A DNA stretch of 64,000 nucleotides from Diplocloster agilis (GCF_019042275.1 NZ_JAHQCW010000025.1:1-64000); one strand, 5' to 3'. Counted from the first letter of the stretch, positions 51,299-61,257 are shown. Notes: generated by a model from the letters alone, not told the origin. Numbers and translations are program-made.

Positions 51299-53866
51299 AT
51301 GAAATTAATAGAAAAAGTATTTGGTACCCACAGCGACCATGAGCTGAAGCGCATCTATCCGATCGTAGATAAAATCGAAGCTATGAGAGATACGATGATG
51401 TCCCTGTCCGATGAAGAGCTGCGGGACAAGACCAGAGAGTTCAAGCAGCGTCTGGAAAGCGGCGAGACGCTGGATGATATCCTGCCGGAAGCATTTGCGA
51501 CTGTCAGGGAAGCGGCCAGGCGTGTACTGAATATGGAACATTACCGGGTACAGCTGATCGGTGGAATCATCCTTCACCAGGGCCGTATTGCCGAGATGAA
51601 GACCGGTGAAGGTAAGACGCTGGTATCCACGCTGCCGGCCTATCTGAACGCGCTGGATGGAAAAGGCGTGCATATCGTAACCGTCAATGATTACCTGGCG
51701 CACCGTGACGCGGAGTGGATGGGAAAGGTACATGAGTTCCTGGGCCTGAAGGTTGGCGTTGTGTTAAATTCCATGACCAATGACGAAAGGCGTGTCGCCT
51801 ATAATTGCGATATCACCTACGTAACCAATAACGAACTGGGATTTGATTACCTGAGGGATAACATGGTAATCTATAAGGCCCAGCTGGTACAGCGGGAGCT
51901 GCACTATGCGATCATCGACGAGGTCGACTCCGTTCTGATTGACGAGGCCAGAACCCCGCTGATTATCTCCGGCCAGAGCGGCAAGTCCACCAAACTGTAT
52001 GAAGTGTGCGACATGTTAGCCAGACGTTTAAAACGCGGTGAGGAGAGCAAAGAATTCTCCAAGATGGACGCCATTATGGGAGAGGACATCGAGGAGACCG
52101 GCGATTTTATCGTAAATGAGAAAGATAAGCAGGTAAACCTGACTGCGGAAGGCGTTCGCAGGGTAGAAGAATTTTTCAAAATCGAAAACCTGGCGGATGC
52201 GGAAAATATCGAGATCCAGCACAACATGATTCTGGCGCTGCGGGCCCACTATCTGATGTTCCGGGATCAGGATTACGTGGTCCAGGAAGATAAAGTCATC
52301 ATCGTGGATGAATTTACCGGCCGTCTGATGCCCGGAAGACGTTACTCCGACGGTCTGCACCAGGCGATCGAAGCCAAAGAGCATGTGCAGGTAAAAAGAG
52401 AGAGCAAGACCCTGGCGACGATTACATTCCAGAACTTCTTCAATAAATATACCAAAAAATCCGGTATGACCGGTACCGCGCTGACCGAGGAAAAAGAATT
52501 CCGTGAGATTTACGGAATGGACGTTGTGGAGATTCCCACCAACCGTCCGGTAATCCGTAAGGACAATCAGGACGCGGTATATAAGACGAAAAAAGAAAAA
52601 TATAAAGCGGTCATCGACGAGATCGTGGAGTCTCATGCCAAAGGGCAGCCCGTACTGGTCGGCACGATTACCATCGAGACTTCGGAACTCTTAAGCGGCA
52701 TGCTGAAGAAAAAAGGAATCCAGCACAATGTGCTGAACGCGAAATTCCATGAGCTGGAGGCCGAGATCGTCGCCCAGGCAGGTGTTCACGGCGCCGTGAC
52801 CATCGCGACCAATATGGCCGGCCGTGGTACGGATATTAAGCTTGACGATGCGGCCAGAGAAGCAGGCGGTCTGAAGATCATCGGTACGGAACGTCATGAA
52901 TCCAGACGTATCGATAACCAGCTGCGGGGACGTTCCGGACGTCAGGGAGACCCGGGAGAATCCCGTTTCTATATTTCCCTGGAAGACGACCTGATGCGGC
53001 TGTTTGGTTCCGAGCGGATGCTGACCATGTTTAATACCCTGGGTGTTCCGGAAGGTGAGCAGATCGAGCACAAGATGCTGTCCAACGCTATCGAAACCGC
53101 CCAGAAGAAGATTGAGAACAACAACTTTGGAATCCGTAAAAATCTGCTCCAATACGACCAGGTAATGAACGAGCAGAGGGAAATCATCTACGAAGAGAGA
53201 CGCCGGGTGCTGGACGGCGAGAGCATGCGGGATTCCATCTACAAGATGATTACGGATATTACGGAAAGTTGTGTAGATACTGTTATAGGAGACGACCAGG
53301 ATCCGGAAGACTGGAATCTGGAAGAATTAAACCTGATGCTGCGCCAGATCATACCGGTAGCGCCGATCACCCCGGAGAAAGTAGCCGGCCTGAAAAAGAA
53401 CCAGTTAAAACACAAACTGAAGGAAGAAGGCGTAAAGCTCTACGAGGCCAAGGAAGCGGAGTTCCCGGAAGCAGAGACGCTGCGTGAGCTGGAGCGTGTG
53501 TTCCTCTTAAAGGTAATCGACCGGAAATGGATGGACCACATCGACGATATGGACCAGCTGCGCCAGGGAATCGGACTTCAGGCCTACGGCCAGAGAGATC
53601 CGCTGGTAGAATATAAGATGGCGGGATACGAGATGTTTGACGTGATGACCGCCAGCATCCAGGAAGATACGGTCCGCATTCTGATGCACATCCGCGTGGA
53701 AGAGAAAGCGGAACGTGAGCAGGTAGCCAAAGTGACCGGAACGAACAAAGACAACAGCTCCGTAAAAGCGCCCAAGCGCCGTGAGTCGGAGAAAGTCTAT
53801 CCCAACGATCCCTGCCCCTGCGGTAGCGGAAAGAAATACAAACAATGCTGCGGCCGCCGGGCTTAA
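51299..53866 (+). CDS. secA: Preprotein translocase ATPase SecA
   Basis: This 855-residue motor drives proteins through SecYEG. Walker A is '[22 protein letters not shown]' near residue 100 and Walker B '[23 protein letters not shown]' near 205. The preprotein cross-linking domain follows, then helicase motifs '[13 protein letters not shown]', 'NMAGRGTDI' and '[18 protein letters not shown]'. The C-terminal SEC-C zinc finger is '[17 protein letters not shown]'. Length and order are normal. AGGAGCGA precedes the ATG. Confidence 0.98.
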   Translation: MKLIEKVFGTHSDHELKRIYPIVDKIEAMRDTMMSLSDEELRDKTREFKQRLESGETLDDILPEAFATVREAARRVLNMEHYRVQLIGGIILHQGRIAEMKTGEGKTLVSTLPAYLNALDGKGVHIVTVNDYLAHRDAEWMGKVHEFLGLKVGVVLNSMTNDERRVAYNCDITYVTNNELGFDYLRDNMVIYKAQLVQRELHYAIIDEVDSVLIDEARTPLIISGQSGKSTKLYEVCDMLARRLKRGEESKEFSKMDAIMGEDIEETGDFIVNEKDKQVNLTAEGVRRVEEFFKIENLADAENIEIQHNMILALRAHYLMFRDQDYVVQEDKVIIVDEFTGRLMPGRRYSDGLHQAIEAKEHVQVKRESKTLATITFQNFFNKYTKKSGMTGTALTEEKEFREIYGMDVVEIPTNRPVIRKDNQDAVYKTKKEKYKAVIDEIVESHAKGQPVLVGTITIETSELLSGMLKKKGIQHNVLNAKFHELEAEIVAQAGVHGAVTIATNMAGRGTDIKLDDAAREAGGLKIIGTERHESRRIDNQLRGRSGRQGDPGESRFYISLEDDLMRLFGSERMLTMFNTLGVPEGEQIEHKMLSNAIETAQKKIENNNFGIRKNLLQYDQVMNEQREIIYEERRRVLDGESMRDSIYKMITDITESCVDTVIGDDQDPEDWNLEELNLMLRQIIPVAPITPEKVAGLKKNQLKHKLKEEGVKLYEAKEAEFPEAETLRELERVFLLKVIDRKWMDHIDDMDQLRQGIGLQAYGQRDPLVEYKMAGYEMFDVMTASIQEDTVRILMHIRVEEKAEREQVAKVTGTNKDNSSVKAPKRRESEKVYPNDPCPCGSGKKYKQCCGRRA

Positions 53867-53972
53867 AACAAGACAAAACGGTGAAACAGGCAGCTAACCC
53901 ATAGGAAGCAGCGAAACCATAGAAAGCAGTTAACCCATACGGCAGGGTAAATACAGGAAAGAAGGTGAAGCA

Positions 53973-55098
53973 ATGGTAGAATTAGATCAATTTAAAGTTA
54001 CACTCGGCTCATACGAGACTCCATTAGCGGAAGTGAGGGATTCACTTTGACTTAGCAGTCAAAGTGAAGAGAATCGAAGAGCTGGAGCGGGAAATGGAAG
54101 CTCCCGGTTTCTGGGATGACACCGACCGTTCCCAGAAGCTGATGAAAGAATTAAAAGGCCTGAAGTCGGACGTAGAGACCTGCCGCCATCTGGAGCAGAC
54201 CTATGACGATATTCAGACCATGATCGAGATGGGGTACGAGGAAAATGACGAGTCCCTGATCCCGGAGATCCAGGAGATGCTGGACGATTTTTGTTCCGAA
54301 CTGGACCGGATCCGCATCAAGACCCTGCTCTCAGACGAGTTTGACGGATACGACGCGATCGTCACGCTCCATGCCGGAGCGGGCGGCACGGAATCCTGCG
54401 ACTGGACCGGCATGCTCTACCGGATGTACTGCCGGTGGGCCGAGTCCAAGGGCTACTCCCTGGAAGTGCTGGACTATCTGGACGGAGACGAAGCGGGGAT
54501 TAAATCCGTCACCTTCCAGGTATCGGGAGAAAACGCCTTCGGCTATCTGAAATCCGAGAAGGGAGTCCACCGTCTGGTCCGCATCTCGCCCTTTAACGCC
54601 GCGGGAAAACGGCAGACCTCCTTTGCCTCCTGCGATGTAATGCCCGATATCGAAGAAGATCTGGACGTAGAGATCAACGACGACGACATCCGGATCGATA
54701 CCTATCGAAGCAGCGGCGCCGGCGGCCAGCATATTAACAAGACCTCCTCCGCGATCCGAATCACCCACATTCCCACCGGAATCGTGGTACAGTGCCAGAA
54801 CGAGCGTTCCCAGCACAGCAACAAAGACAAAGCCATGCAGATGTTAAAATCAAAACTCTATATGCTGAAAAAGCAGGAGAATGCAGATAAAATCTCCGAC
54901 ATCCGCGGTGAAATCAAAGAGATCGGATGGGGCAACCAGATCCGCTCTTATGTCATGCAGCCCTACACCATGGTCAAAGACCACCGCACCGGAGAAGAAA
55001 CCGGCAACGTAGATAGCGTCATGGACGGAAATCTGGACCCCTTCATCAGCGCTTATCTGAAATGGCAGAGCCTTTCGAATAAAAAGACGGCGGAGTGA
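53973..55098 (+). CDS. prfB: Peptide chain release factor 2 with programmed +1 frameshift
   Basis: A 25-codon first frame (53973-54047) ends at CTT TGA C. Skipping one base at 54048 joins it to the frame that runs to 55098, giving about 374 residues. Upstream GAGGGA provides the SD-like stimulator. The second frame starts 'DLAVKVKRIEELEREMEAPGFWDD', a typical RF2 junction. RF2 features are the 'SPF' stop-codon recognition tripeptide in 'RISPFNAAGKRQTSF' and the GGQ motif in 'SSGAGGQHINKTSSAIRI'. Low RF2 slows termination at the in-frame UGA and promotes the shift, so the gene is self-regulated. AAGGTG precedes the ATG. Confidence 0.95.
54045..54051 (+). promoter_or_regulatory. Programmed +1 frameshift site of prfB
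   Basis: CTTTGAC with in-frame UGA at 54048-54050, preceded by the SD-like GAGGGA at 54035-54040. This matches the universal slippery site of prfB genes. Confidence 0.93.
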
Positions 55099-55103
55099 GG
55101 GCC

Positions 55104-55388
55104 GGAGCGGGCTGTCGTAAGGACCGGCCCGGAGGGCGGCGGCTCAAAAGTAACCGGGGCCATATCGCATCGGCCGTACCTAAGAACGGGTAACTCCGAA
55201 GAGGACGAAACCTCTTATTAGCAGGACCCGGGGCAAACTCGCCAAAGTACGGCTCAAACAGTGCCCCGGGTCCTGCGAGGTTTCGCCCTCTTCTGCGTAA
55301 CCCGTTCTAAGATACGGCCTCTAGCGATATGGTCCCGGTTACTTTTGAGCCGCCGCCCTCCGGGCCGGTCCTTACGACAGCCCGCTCC
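55104..55388 (-). repeat. Type-B giant palindrome, copy 1 (285 bp)
   Basis: GGAGCGGGCTGTCGTAAGGA at 55104 pairs with its complement ending at 55388, and the arms continue with few mismatches to a central loop. The core 55180-55311, read on the minus strand, aligns with the copy at 55631-55762: same outer stem CTTAGAACGGGTTA/TAACCCGTTCTTAG (complement strand), same loop words GAGCCG and GGCGAGTTTG. Strand is given for the orientation of the loop. No gene lies in 55099-55948. Confidence 0.93.
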
Positions 55389-55555
55389 TACACTACTGCA
55401 GTTTGAGATTCAGGTGCTTGTGAGTCAACAGTTGATCTATTCATAATGAAATCTTTCCTTTGTTACATTACGAATTGAAAGCATATAAAGAATAGAAAAA
55501 TAGAAAAAACAATAACCCGGTCTGTGGAACATGGAAGCCGGCCTTATGAGTTGCA

Positions 55556-55837
55556 GGGATGAGAGGGAAACGGCGGGGGCCTGGCGGGTGGACGGAACCC
55601 CTTGCGGGGCGATATCGCTTGAGGCCGGACCTTAGAACGGGTTACGCAGATGGAGGGAGAACCTCGCAGGGCCCGGGACACTGTCCGAGCCGTTTTTTGG
55701 CGAGTTTGTCCCGGGCCCTGCCAATAAGAGGTTCTCCCTCCATCGGAGTTACCCGTTCTTAGGTCCGGCCGAAGCGAATATCGCCCCGCAAGGGGTTCCG
55801 TCCACCCGCCAGGCCCCCGCCGTTTCCCTCTCATCCC
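55556..55837 (+). repeat. Type-B giant palindrome, copy 2 (282 bp)
   Basis: GGGATGAGAGGGAAACGGCG at 55556 pairs with its complement ending at 55837. The core at 55631-55762 is the reverse-orientation partner of copy 1. Stems differ from copy 1 mainly by paired changes, while loops TGTCCGAGCCG and GGCGAGTTTG and the internal loop AATAAGAGG are kept. Only about 170 bp of featureless AT-rich DNA separate the two copies. Confidence 0.93.
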
Positions 55838-55948
55838 GGCCCTCATTCCGGCCCTCCCCAAAAAAAGGTTGCATGAAGCCAATAAGTATGATAATATCTT
55901 TGTTGGCAGAACAAATGTATTTCCTACGCATACACGAAAGGTGATCAT

Positions 55949-56392
55949 ATGGCTGAAGAAAGTAAATATTATCTGGTGAAACGAAAGGCAGTGCCGGAGG
56001 TGCTGTTGAAAGTGATCGAGGCAAAGCGTCTGCTGGAGTCGGGAAAGGTCGAAACCGTACAGGAGGCAACGGAAATGTTGGGGATCAGCAGGAGTTCTTT
56101 CTATAAGTACAAGGACGATATATTTCCGTTTCATGATAATGTCCGGGGAAAGACGATTACTTTTGTGATGCAGATGGACGATGAACCGGGGTTACTGTCT
56201 GAGGTGCTGAAGACCGTTGCGGATTTTCATGCAAATATTCTGACTATCCATCAGAGTATTCCGGTTAACGGCATCGCGTCGCTGACCCTCAGCGTGGATA
56301 TTTTACCGACAACCGGGGATGTGACGGAAATGCTGGATACGATTGAGCGCAACAATGGAATTCATTATATTAAAATATTAGCTAGGGAGTGA
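55949..56392 (+). CDS. ACT domain-containing regulatory protein (PheB/UPF0735 type)
   Basis: This 147-residue protein has an N-terminal helix-turn-helix-like part ('LLESGKVETVQEATEMLGISRSSFYKYKDDIFPF', residues 28-62) and a C-terminal ACT domain ('ITFVMQMDDEPGLLSEVLKTVADFHANILTIHQSIPVNGIASLTLSVDI'), an amino-acid-binding fold. AAAGGTGAT precedes the ATG. It sits 4 bp before hom, so it probably senses a product of the aspartate pathway. Whether it binds DNA or a protein partner is unknown. Confidence 0.9.
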   Translation: MAEESKYYLVKRKAVPEVLLKVIEAKRLLESGKVETVQEATEMLGISRSSFYKYKDDIFPFHDNVRGKTITFVMQMDDEPGLLSEVLKTVADFHANILTIHQSIPVNGIASLTLSVDILPTTGDVTEMLDTIERNNGIHYIKILARE

Positions 56393-56396
56393 CGAG

Positions 56397-57620
56397 ATGA
56401 TTAAAATCGCGGTATTGGGATACGGAACGGTAGGGTCCGGAGTTGTGGAAGTATTAGATACAAATCAGAGCAGCATCGATCAGAAGGCCGGCCAGGAGAT
56501 CCGGGTGAAGTATGTTCTGGATCTGAGGGATTTCCCGGGAGATCCGGTGGAACCGGTTTTGGTGCATGATTTTGAGACGATTGTAAATGATCCGGAGGTT
56601 AAAATCGTCGTGGAGGCAATGGGCGGTGTGGAACCGGCTTATACATTCTCCAAACGCTGCCTTCTGGCGGGAAAAAGCGTTTGCACCTCCAACAAGGAGC
56701 TGGTTGCGAAGCACGGAGCCGAGCTGCTGGCGATTGCCAAGGAAAAGAATATCAACTATCTGTTTGAAGCCAGCGTAGGCGGCGGAATACCAATTATCCG
56801 GCCTTTAAATTCATCTCTGACAGCGGATGAATTCGACGAGATTACCGGTATACTGAACGGTACGACGAATTATATCATGACCAAGATGTCGGAAGAGGGA
56901 CTGGAATTTGATACGGTTTTGAAGGAAGCGCAGGACCGCGGTTACGCGGAGCGCAATCCTGAGGCGGATGTGGAAGGCTATGATGCCTGCCGGAAAATTG
57001 CGATTTTAACATCGCTGGCCGCGGGACAGCAGGTGGATTATCAGGATATCTATACGGAAGGAATCACGAAGATCACGGTACATGACATCGCCTATGCGAA
57101 GCAGATGGGAATGGCCATTAAGCTTCTGGCGACCAGCCGGAAGGAGAATGGGCGGTTTTATTCGATGGTTGCCCCTTTTCTGTTAAATGAAGATCATCCG
57201 CTCTACAGCGTGAGCGGCGTATTTAACGCTATTTTCCTGCACGGGAATGTGTTAGGAGACGTGATGTTCTATGGCAGCGGAGCCGGCAAACTGCCGACCG
57301 CCAGCGCAGTGGTTTCGGATGTGATCGACGCGGCGAAGCACCAGAACCGGAACATCATGGTATCCTGGAGCAGCCAGAAGCTGGAGCTGGGTGACATCGC
57401 GGAATCCAGAAGTAAGTTCTTTGTGCGGATTTCCGGAAACGCGGACACGGATTTGGGGAAAATAAAAGAAGTGTTCGGGGATGTGAAGCTTGTACAGGTT
57501 CCCGAATACAAGGATGAGTTCGGATTCGTCACAGGGCTGATGAGCGAGGCGGATTATGAGGAAAAAGCGGCGAAAGTGCCTGGCATATTGAAAAGAATCC
57601 GTGTGGAAGAGCGTATTTAA
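56397..57620 (+). CDS. hom: Homoserine dehydrogenase
   Basis: This 407-residue NAD(P)-dependent enzyme reduces aspartate semialdehyde to homoserine. The N-terminal Rossmann motif is 'IAVLGYGTVGSGVVEVL'; then 'VVEAMGGVEPAY', 'SVCTSNKELVAKHG' and the catalytic segment 'GGGIPIIRPL..SLTADEFDEITGILNGTTNYIMTKM' with the substrate Lys/Asp region following. The C-terminal ACT domain covers about residues 330-405 ('SKFFVRISGNADTDLGKIKEVFGDV'), indicating feedback control by threonine. Confidence 0.96.
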   Translation: MIKIAVLGYGTVGSGVVEVLDTNQSSIDQKAGQEIRVKYVLDLRDFPGDPVEPVLVHDFETIVNDPEVKIVVEAMGGVEPAYTFSKRCLLAGKSVCTSNKELVAKHGAELLAIAKEKNINYLFEASVGGGIPIIRPLNSSLTADEFDEITGILNGTTNYIMTKMSEEGLEFDTVLKEAQDRGYAERNPEADVEGYDACRKIAILTSLAAGQQVDYQDIYTEGITKITVHDIAYAKQMGMAIKLLATSRKENGRFYSMVAPFLLNEDHPLYSVSGVFNAIFLHGNVLGDVMFYGSGAGKLPTASAVVSDVIDAAKHQNRNIMVSWSSQKLELGDIAESRSKFFVRISGNADTDLGKIKEVFGDVKLVQVPEYKDEFGFVTGLMSEADYEEKAAKVPGILKRIRVEERI

Positions 57621-57666
57621 ACACTAATTTTAATGAGACGCAAAAAATGCGGCACTGGAGGATAGT

Positions 57667-58872
57667 ATGAAGTATGTTGTAGTGTTGGGGGACGGTATGG
57701 CAGACCGTCCCATAGAGGAACTGGGAGGCATGACGCCTCTGGAATATGCGAAGACGCCGGTAATGGATGCGCTTGCGGCTGTTTCTGAGATCGGCCTGGT
57801 GCAGACCATACCGGAGGGGATGAAGCCCGGAAGCGACACGGCCAATCTGGCGGTACTGGGCTATAATCCCAGAGATTACTATACCGGCCGTTCCCCGCTG
57901 GAAGCGCTGAGTATCGGAGTGGACATGAAACCCACCGACATCGCCATGCGCTGTAATATCGTCACCCTGACGGAGGATGACGCGCCTTATGAGGACAAAG
58001 TGATTCTGGATCACAGCTCAGGAGAGATCAGCACCCAGGAAGCGGCGCAGCTTCTGGAAGCGGTGCGGGCGGAACTGGAGACCGCTATGTATAAGTTTTA
58101 CGTGGGAACCAGCTACCGGCATCTGCTGATCTGGGACCGGGGACAGGTGATCGATCTGGCGCAGCCCCATGATGTGCTGGGGCAGAAGATCGGGAAATAT
58201 CTTCCGACGGATCCGGTTCTGAAAGATATGATGAAGAGAAGCTACGACATACTGGTCAATCATCCGGTAAATCAGGCGCGAAAGGAAAAGGGCTTGAACC
58301 CAGCCAATTCCCTGTGGTTCTGGGGAGCCGGAACCCGGCCGGCCCTGTCCTCCTTTGAAGAGAAAAATCATAAAAAAGGAGCCATGATTTCCGCGGTAGA
58401 CCTGCTGAAAGGGATCGCTGTAGGCGCCGGCATGAAAAATATTATCGTGGAAGGCGCGGACGGCACATTACATACCAACTACGAAGGCAAAGCCCAGGCG
58501 GCGGCCGATGTGCTTTTAAAAGAGGGTTACGATTTTGTCTACGTTCATGTGGAGGCTCCCGATGAGATGGGGCACCAGGGAAGTGTGGAGCGTAAAGTGC
58601 AGTCCATCGAATACCTGGACGGCCGCGTCATAGGACCGTTAAAGGAGAAGCTAAGCGCGTCCGGAGAGCCCTATCGCATGCTGATTATGCCGGACCACCC
58701 CACCCCGATCTGTGTCAGGACGCACACATCGGATCCGGTTCCCTACCTGCTGTATGACAGCGGCGCTCCCGGCTCCTATAGCTGGAAATACAATGAGCGG
58801 GAAGCCAAGATGAGCGGGAATCGTGTGGACAAAGGCTATCAGATGATAGATTATCTGTTTTCCGGACAGTAG
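57667..58872 (+). CDS. Cofactor-independent phosphoglycerate mutase family protein, probable homoserine kinase
   Basis: This 401-residue protein of the alkaline-phosphatase superfamily has 'KYVVVLGDGMADRPIEELGGMTPLEYAKTPVMDAL' at the N-terminus with the metal-binding Asp, 'PGSDTANLAVLGYNPRDYYTGRSPLEA' holding the phosphorylated Ser near residue 58, and the metal-site 'YDFVYVHVEAPDEMGHQGS...RMLIMPDHPTPI'. This is the archaeal-type apgM family. No classical thrB is seen, and the gene lies between hom and lysC. Family members in such settings are predicted to work as homoserine kinases, which fits here better than glycolysis. Confidence 0.85.
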   Translation: MKYVVVLGDGMADRPIEELGGMTPLEYAKTPVMDALAAVSEIGLVQTIPEGMKPGSDTANLAVLGYNPRDYYTGRSPLEALSIGVDMKPTDIAMRCNIVTLTEDDAPYEDKVILDHSSGEISTQEAAQLLEAVRAELETAMYKFYVGTSYRHLLIWDRGQVIDLAQPHDVLGQKIGKYLPTDPVLKDMMKRSYDILVNHPVNQARKEKGLNPANSLWFWGAGTRPALSSFEEKNHKKGAMISAVDLLKGIAVGAGMKNIIVEGADGTLHTNYEGKAQAAADVLLKEGYDFVYVHVEAPDEMGHQGSVERKVQSIEYLDGRVIGPLKEKLSASGEPYRMLIMPDHPTPICVRTHTSDPVPYLLYDSGAPGSYSWKYNEREAKMSGNRVDKGYQMIDYLFSGQ

Positions 58873-58909
58873 AATATACGCCGTGAATCGTGCGGCATAG
58901 GAGGTAAAT

Positions 58910-60118
58910 ATGCTGATTGTTAAGAAATTTGGCGGCTCATCAGTGGCTGATAAAGAGAGAATCATGAACGTGGCGAAACGATGCATTGAGGATTATAAAC
59001 GCGGTCACGATATTGTGGTGGTGCTCTCTGCTATGGGAAAAACCACGGACCAGTTGCTGGCGAAAGCTTATGACATCAACCCCCTTGCATCTAAGCGGGA
59101 ATTGGATATGCTGCTGACTACCGGTGAGCAGACCAGTGTGGCGCTGATGGCTATGGCTATGGACTATCTGGGAGTACCTGCCGTCTCCCTAAATGCATTC
59201 CAGGTAGCCATGCACACGACGTCCAAATACGGGAATTCAAGATTGAAAAGAATCGACTCCGAGCGGATCCGGCACGAGCTGGACAGCAGAAAAATCGTTA
59301 TCATCACCGGCTTTCAGGGAGTCAATAAATATGATGATTTAACGACGCTGGGCCGGGGAGGCTCCGATACCACGGCGGTAGCCCTGGCGGCTGCGCTTCG
59401 TGCGGACGCCTGCGAGATCTATACAGACGTGGAAGGCGTCTACACCGCTGATCCAAGAGTTGTGCCCAATGCCAGGAAATTAAAGGAAATCACCTACGAT
59501 GAAATGCTGGAGATGGCTACGCTGGGAGCAAAAGTGCTCCACAACCGCTCTGTGGAAATGGCAAAGAAGTATGGAGTGCCGTTAGTCGTGCGTTCAAGTT
59601 TAAATACCGCTGAAGGAACAGTTGTGAAGGAGGAAGTTAAAGTGGAAGGAATGTTATTAAGCGGAGTCGCCGCTGATAAAAATACGGCCAGAATATCCGT
59701 GATCGGATTAAAAGACGAACCGGGCATCGCGTTCAAATTGTTCAATGTGCTGGCGCGTAAAAACATTAATGTAGATATTATCCTGCAGTCTGTCGGCCGG
59801 GACGGGACCAAGGATATCTCCTTCACCGTGGACCGTACGGATTTAAGGGAAGCGCTGGATACTCTGGAAGAGAACAAGAGCAGGATCACCGCCCAAAAGA
59901 TTACGTTTGAAGATAATGTGGCGAAGGTATCTGTGATCGGAGCCGGCATGATGTCGAATCCGGGTGTGGCTGCCAAGATGTTCGAAGCCCTGTACAACGC
60001 GGGGGTTAATATTAAGATGATATCAACCTCAGAGATCAGGGTAACGGTTCTCATCAATGAGAGTGAAGCAGAAAAAGCCATGGTGGCCGTGCATGATTAT
60101 TTTGGACTGGAAGATTAA
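58910..60118 (+). CDS. lysC: Aspartate kinase
   Basis: This 402-residue enzyme phosphorylates aspartate at the head of the Lys/Thr/Met pathway. The N-terminal 'VKKFGGSSVADKERI' is the kinase signature; 'LLTTGEQTSVALMAMAM' and 'TTLGRGGSDTTAVALAAAL' form the ATP/substrate sites. Two ACT domains lie in the last 140 residues ('ISVIGLKDEPGIAFKLFNVLA' and 'VSVIGAGMMSNPGVAAKMFEALYNAGVNIKMISTSEI') and carry allosteric control. GGAGG precedes the ATG. Last gene of the threonine-branch cluster; followed by a truncated type-A palindrome. Confidence 0.96.
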   Translation: MLIVKKFGGSSVADKERIMNVAKRCIEDYKRGHDIVVVLSAMGKTTDQLLAKAYDINPLASKRELDMLLTTGEQTSVALMAMAMDYLGVPAVSLNAFQVAMHTTSKYGNSRLKRIDSERIRHELDSRKIVIITGFQGVNKYDDLTTLGRGGSDTTAVALAAALRADACEIYTDVEGVYTADPRVVPNARKLKEITYDEMLEMATLGAKVLHNRSVEMAKKYGVPLVVRSSLNTAEGTVVKEEVKVEGMLLSGVAADKNTARISVIGLKDEPGIAFKLFNVLARKNINVDIILQSVGRDGTKDISFTVDRTDLREALDTLEENKSRITAQKITFEDNVAKVSVIGAGMMSNPGVAAKMFEALYNAGVNIKMISTSEIRVTVLINESEAEKAMVAVHDYFGLED

Positions 60119-60192
60119 AGAATGAAAAAAGACCGGACAGACGCTGCACAGATCCAGTGTTCTTCCTCGGGATTGGGTATGCCCGCTGATTA

Positions 60193-60412
60193 AGGGCCGG
60201 GGAGTGTGGCGGTGTACCGGGATGCTCCCGGCAGCCGGATTCTTTTGTGTCTCCCCGTGAGCGCGGAGGGCTTGCGCTAAGGGGAATCGAAAAGCCGGGT
60301 TCAGGAACCGAGCCTATTCACCAGGAACACGTGATGTGTTCCCGGTTCAGAGGCTCTTGCCCGTCGGACGTGAAGTCCGCCGGGCATCCTGAACCCGGCT
60401 TTCTGATTCCCC
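60193..60412. repeat. Type-A palindrome, truncated copy
   Basis: The core 60290-60402 matches 18951-19064 almost base for base (same two GTGA-loop hairpins). The inner stem GGGGAATC/GATTCCCC closes it at 60281/60412. The left outer arm (from about 60193: ACCGGGATGCTCCCGGCAGCC) is kept, but the right outer arm is absent because the DUF975 gene ends at 60415. It separates the convergent genes lysC and the DUF975 gene and is probably their shared terminator. Confidence 0.88.
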
Positions 60413-60414
60413 GA

Positions 60415-61200
60415 TCAATACATATATTGCTGTGGTTCCGGCTGGACATCTATAACCGGCTCAGCAGGACGGTCTAGTTCACCGGTAATATCCAGGTAGA
60501 AATACACCTGGGTGGCGGATAAGTAAGCGCTGACCCAGAGCATGCCGATCCCAAAGGACAGCGCGCCTAAAAGCATCCAGCCGATGAAACTTAAATTAAT
60601 ATAGAAAAACCGTCCTTTATTCCCCCGCATAAGCTGGGCGCTTTCTTTCATAGACTGAATCACACCCTTTGTCGGATCATCCAGCAGGATATAATAGGGC
60701 TGGGAGAACATCAGCATCAGGATATAATCGAACACTACGCCGGCGATCAGCAGCACAATGGCTATAAATGCCATTAGAAGTTCAGAACCGGTCCGTGTGA
60801 AAATCCCGACAAACAAGACCACGTAACCGGGAACCAGGCACAGGAAAGTTATTAAAAAAAGAAGCAAAGAGACCAGAATAAATTTGTCCGGGTGGTGCTT
60901 AAAGGCAAACATCAGATTACCGATATCCGCTTTGCGGCCCCGGCACAGATTCATATAATAATAGGTGAGCCCGGCGCTGAAAACAGAAATCAACAGCGAC
61001 AGAATGATCACCAGAACAAAATACAGGATATATGGGGCGGGGGACATCGGGTAGCGGTAAATGCCGGTGGCAAATTCGCAGAGGAACATCACTGCGGAGG
61101 AGATTACGCTTACGATGATAGACAGAGCGATACACATTCCGTAGTTACCAAGCAGCCTGTCTTTTGCCATTTGTTTCAATTGGGCGGAAGTTCGTTTCAT
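60415..61200 (-). CDS. DUF975 family membrane protein
   Basis: This 261-residue protein has about six membrane helices. It opens 'MKRTSAQLKQMAKDRLLGNYGMCIALSIIVSVI', the DUF975 signature, and contains 'PYYILLDDPTKGVIQSMKESAQLMRGNKGRFFYINLSFIGWMLLGALSFGIGMLWVSAYLSATQVYFYLDI', the conserved C-terminal block. The start at 61200 follows GGAGTG. The stop codon abuts the truncated palindrome. Function unknown. Confidence 0.9.
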   Translation of the reverse strand: MKRTSAQLKQMAKDRLLGNYGMCIALSIIVSVISSAVMFLCEFATGIYRYPMSPAPYILYFVLVIILSLLISVFSAGLTYYYMNLCRGRKADIGNLMFAFKHHPDKFILVSLLLFLITFLCLVPGYVVLFVGIFTRTGSELLMAFIAIVLLIAGVVFDYILMLMFSQPYYILLDDPTKGVIQSMKESAQLMRGNKGRFFYINLSFIGWMLLGALSFGIGMLWVSAYLSATQVYFYLDITGELDRPAEPVIDVQPEPQQYMY

Positions 61201-61257
61201 AATGATATACACTCCAATTTCTATAAGATTTCATAAATATGGTCCGGTGCGGCAGGT

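Noticed and set aside
53867-53972. Repeated TAACCCATA words between secA and prfB
   Set aside because: Only two imperfect copies in a 106-bp gap, with no symmetry or promoter match; not enough to call a site.
53973-54063. prfB as a pseudogene with an early stop
   Set aside because: The stop is the programmed UGA in CTTTGAC; the downstream frame is intact with SPF and GGQ motifs.
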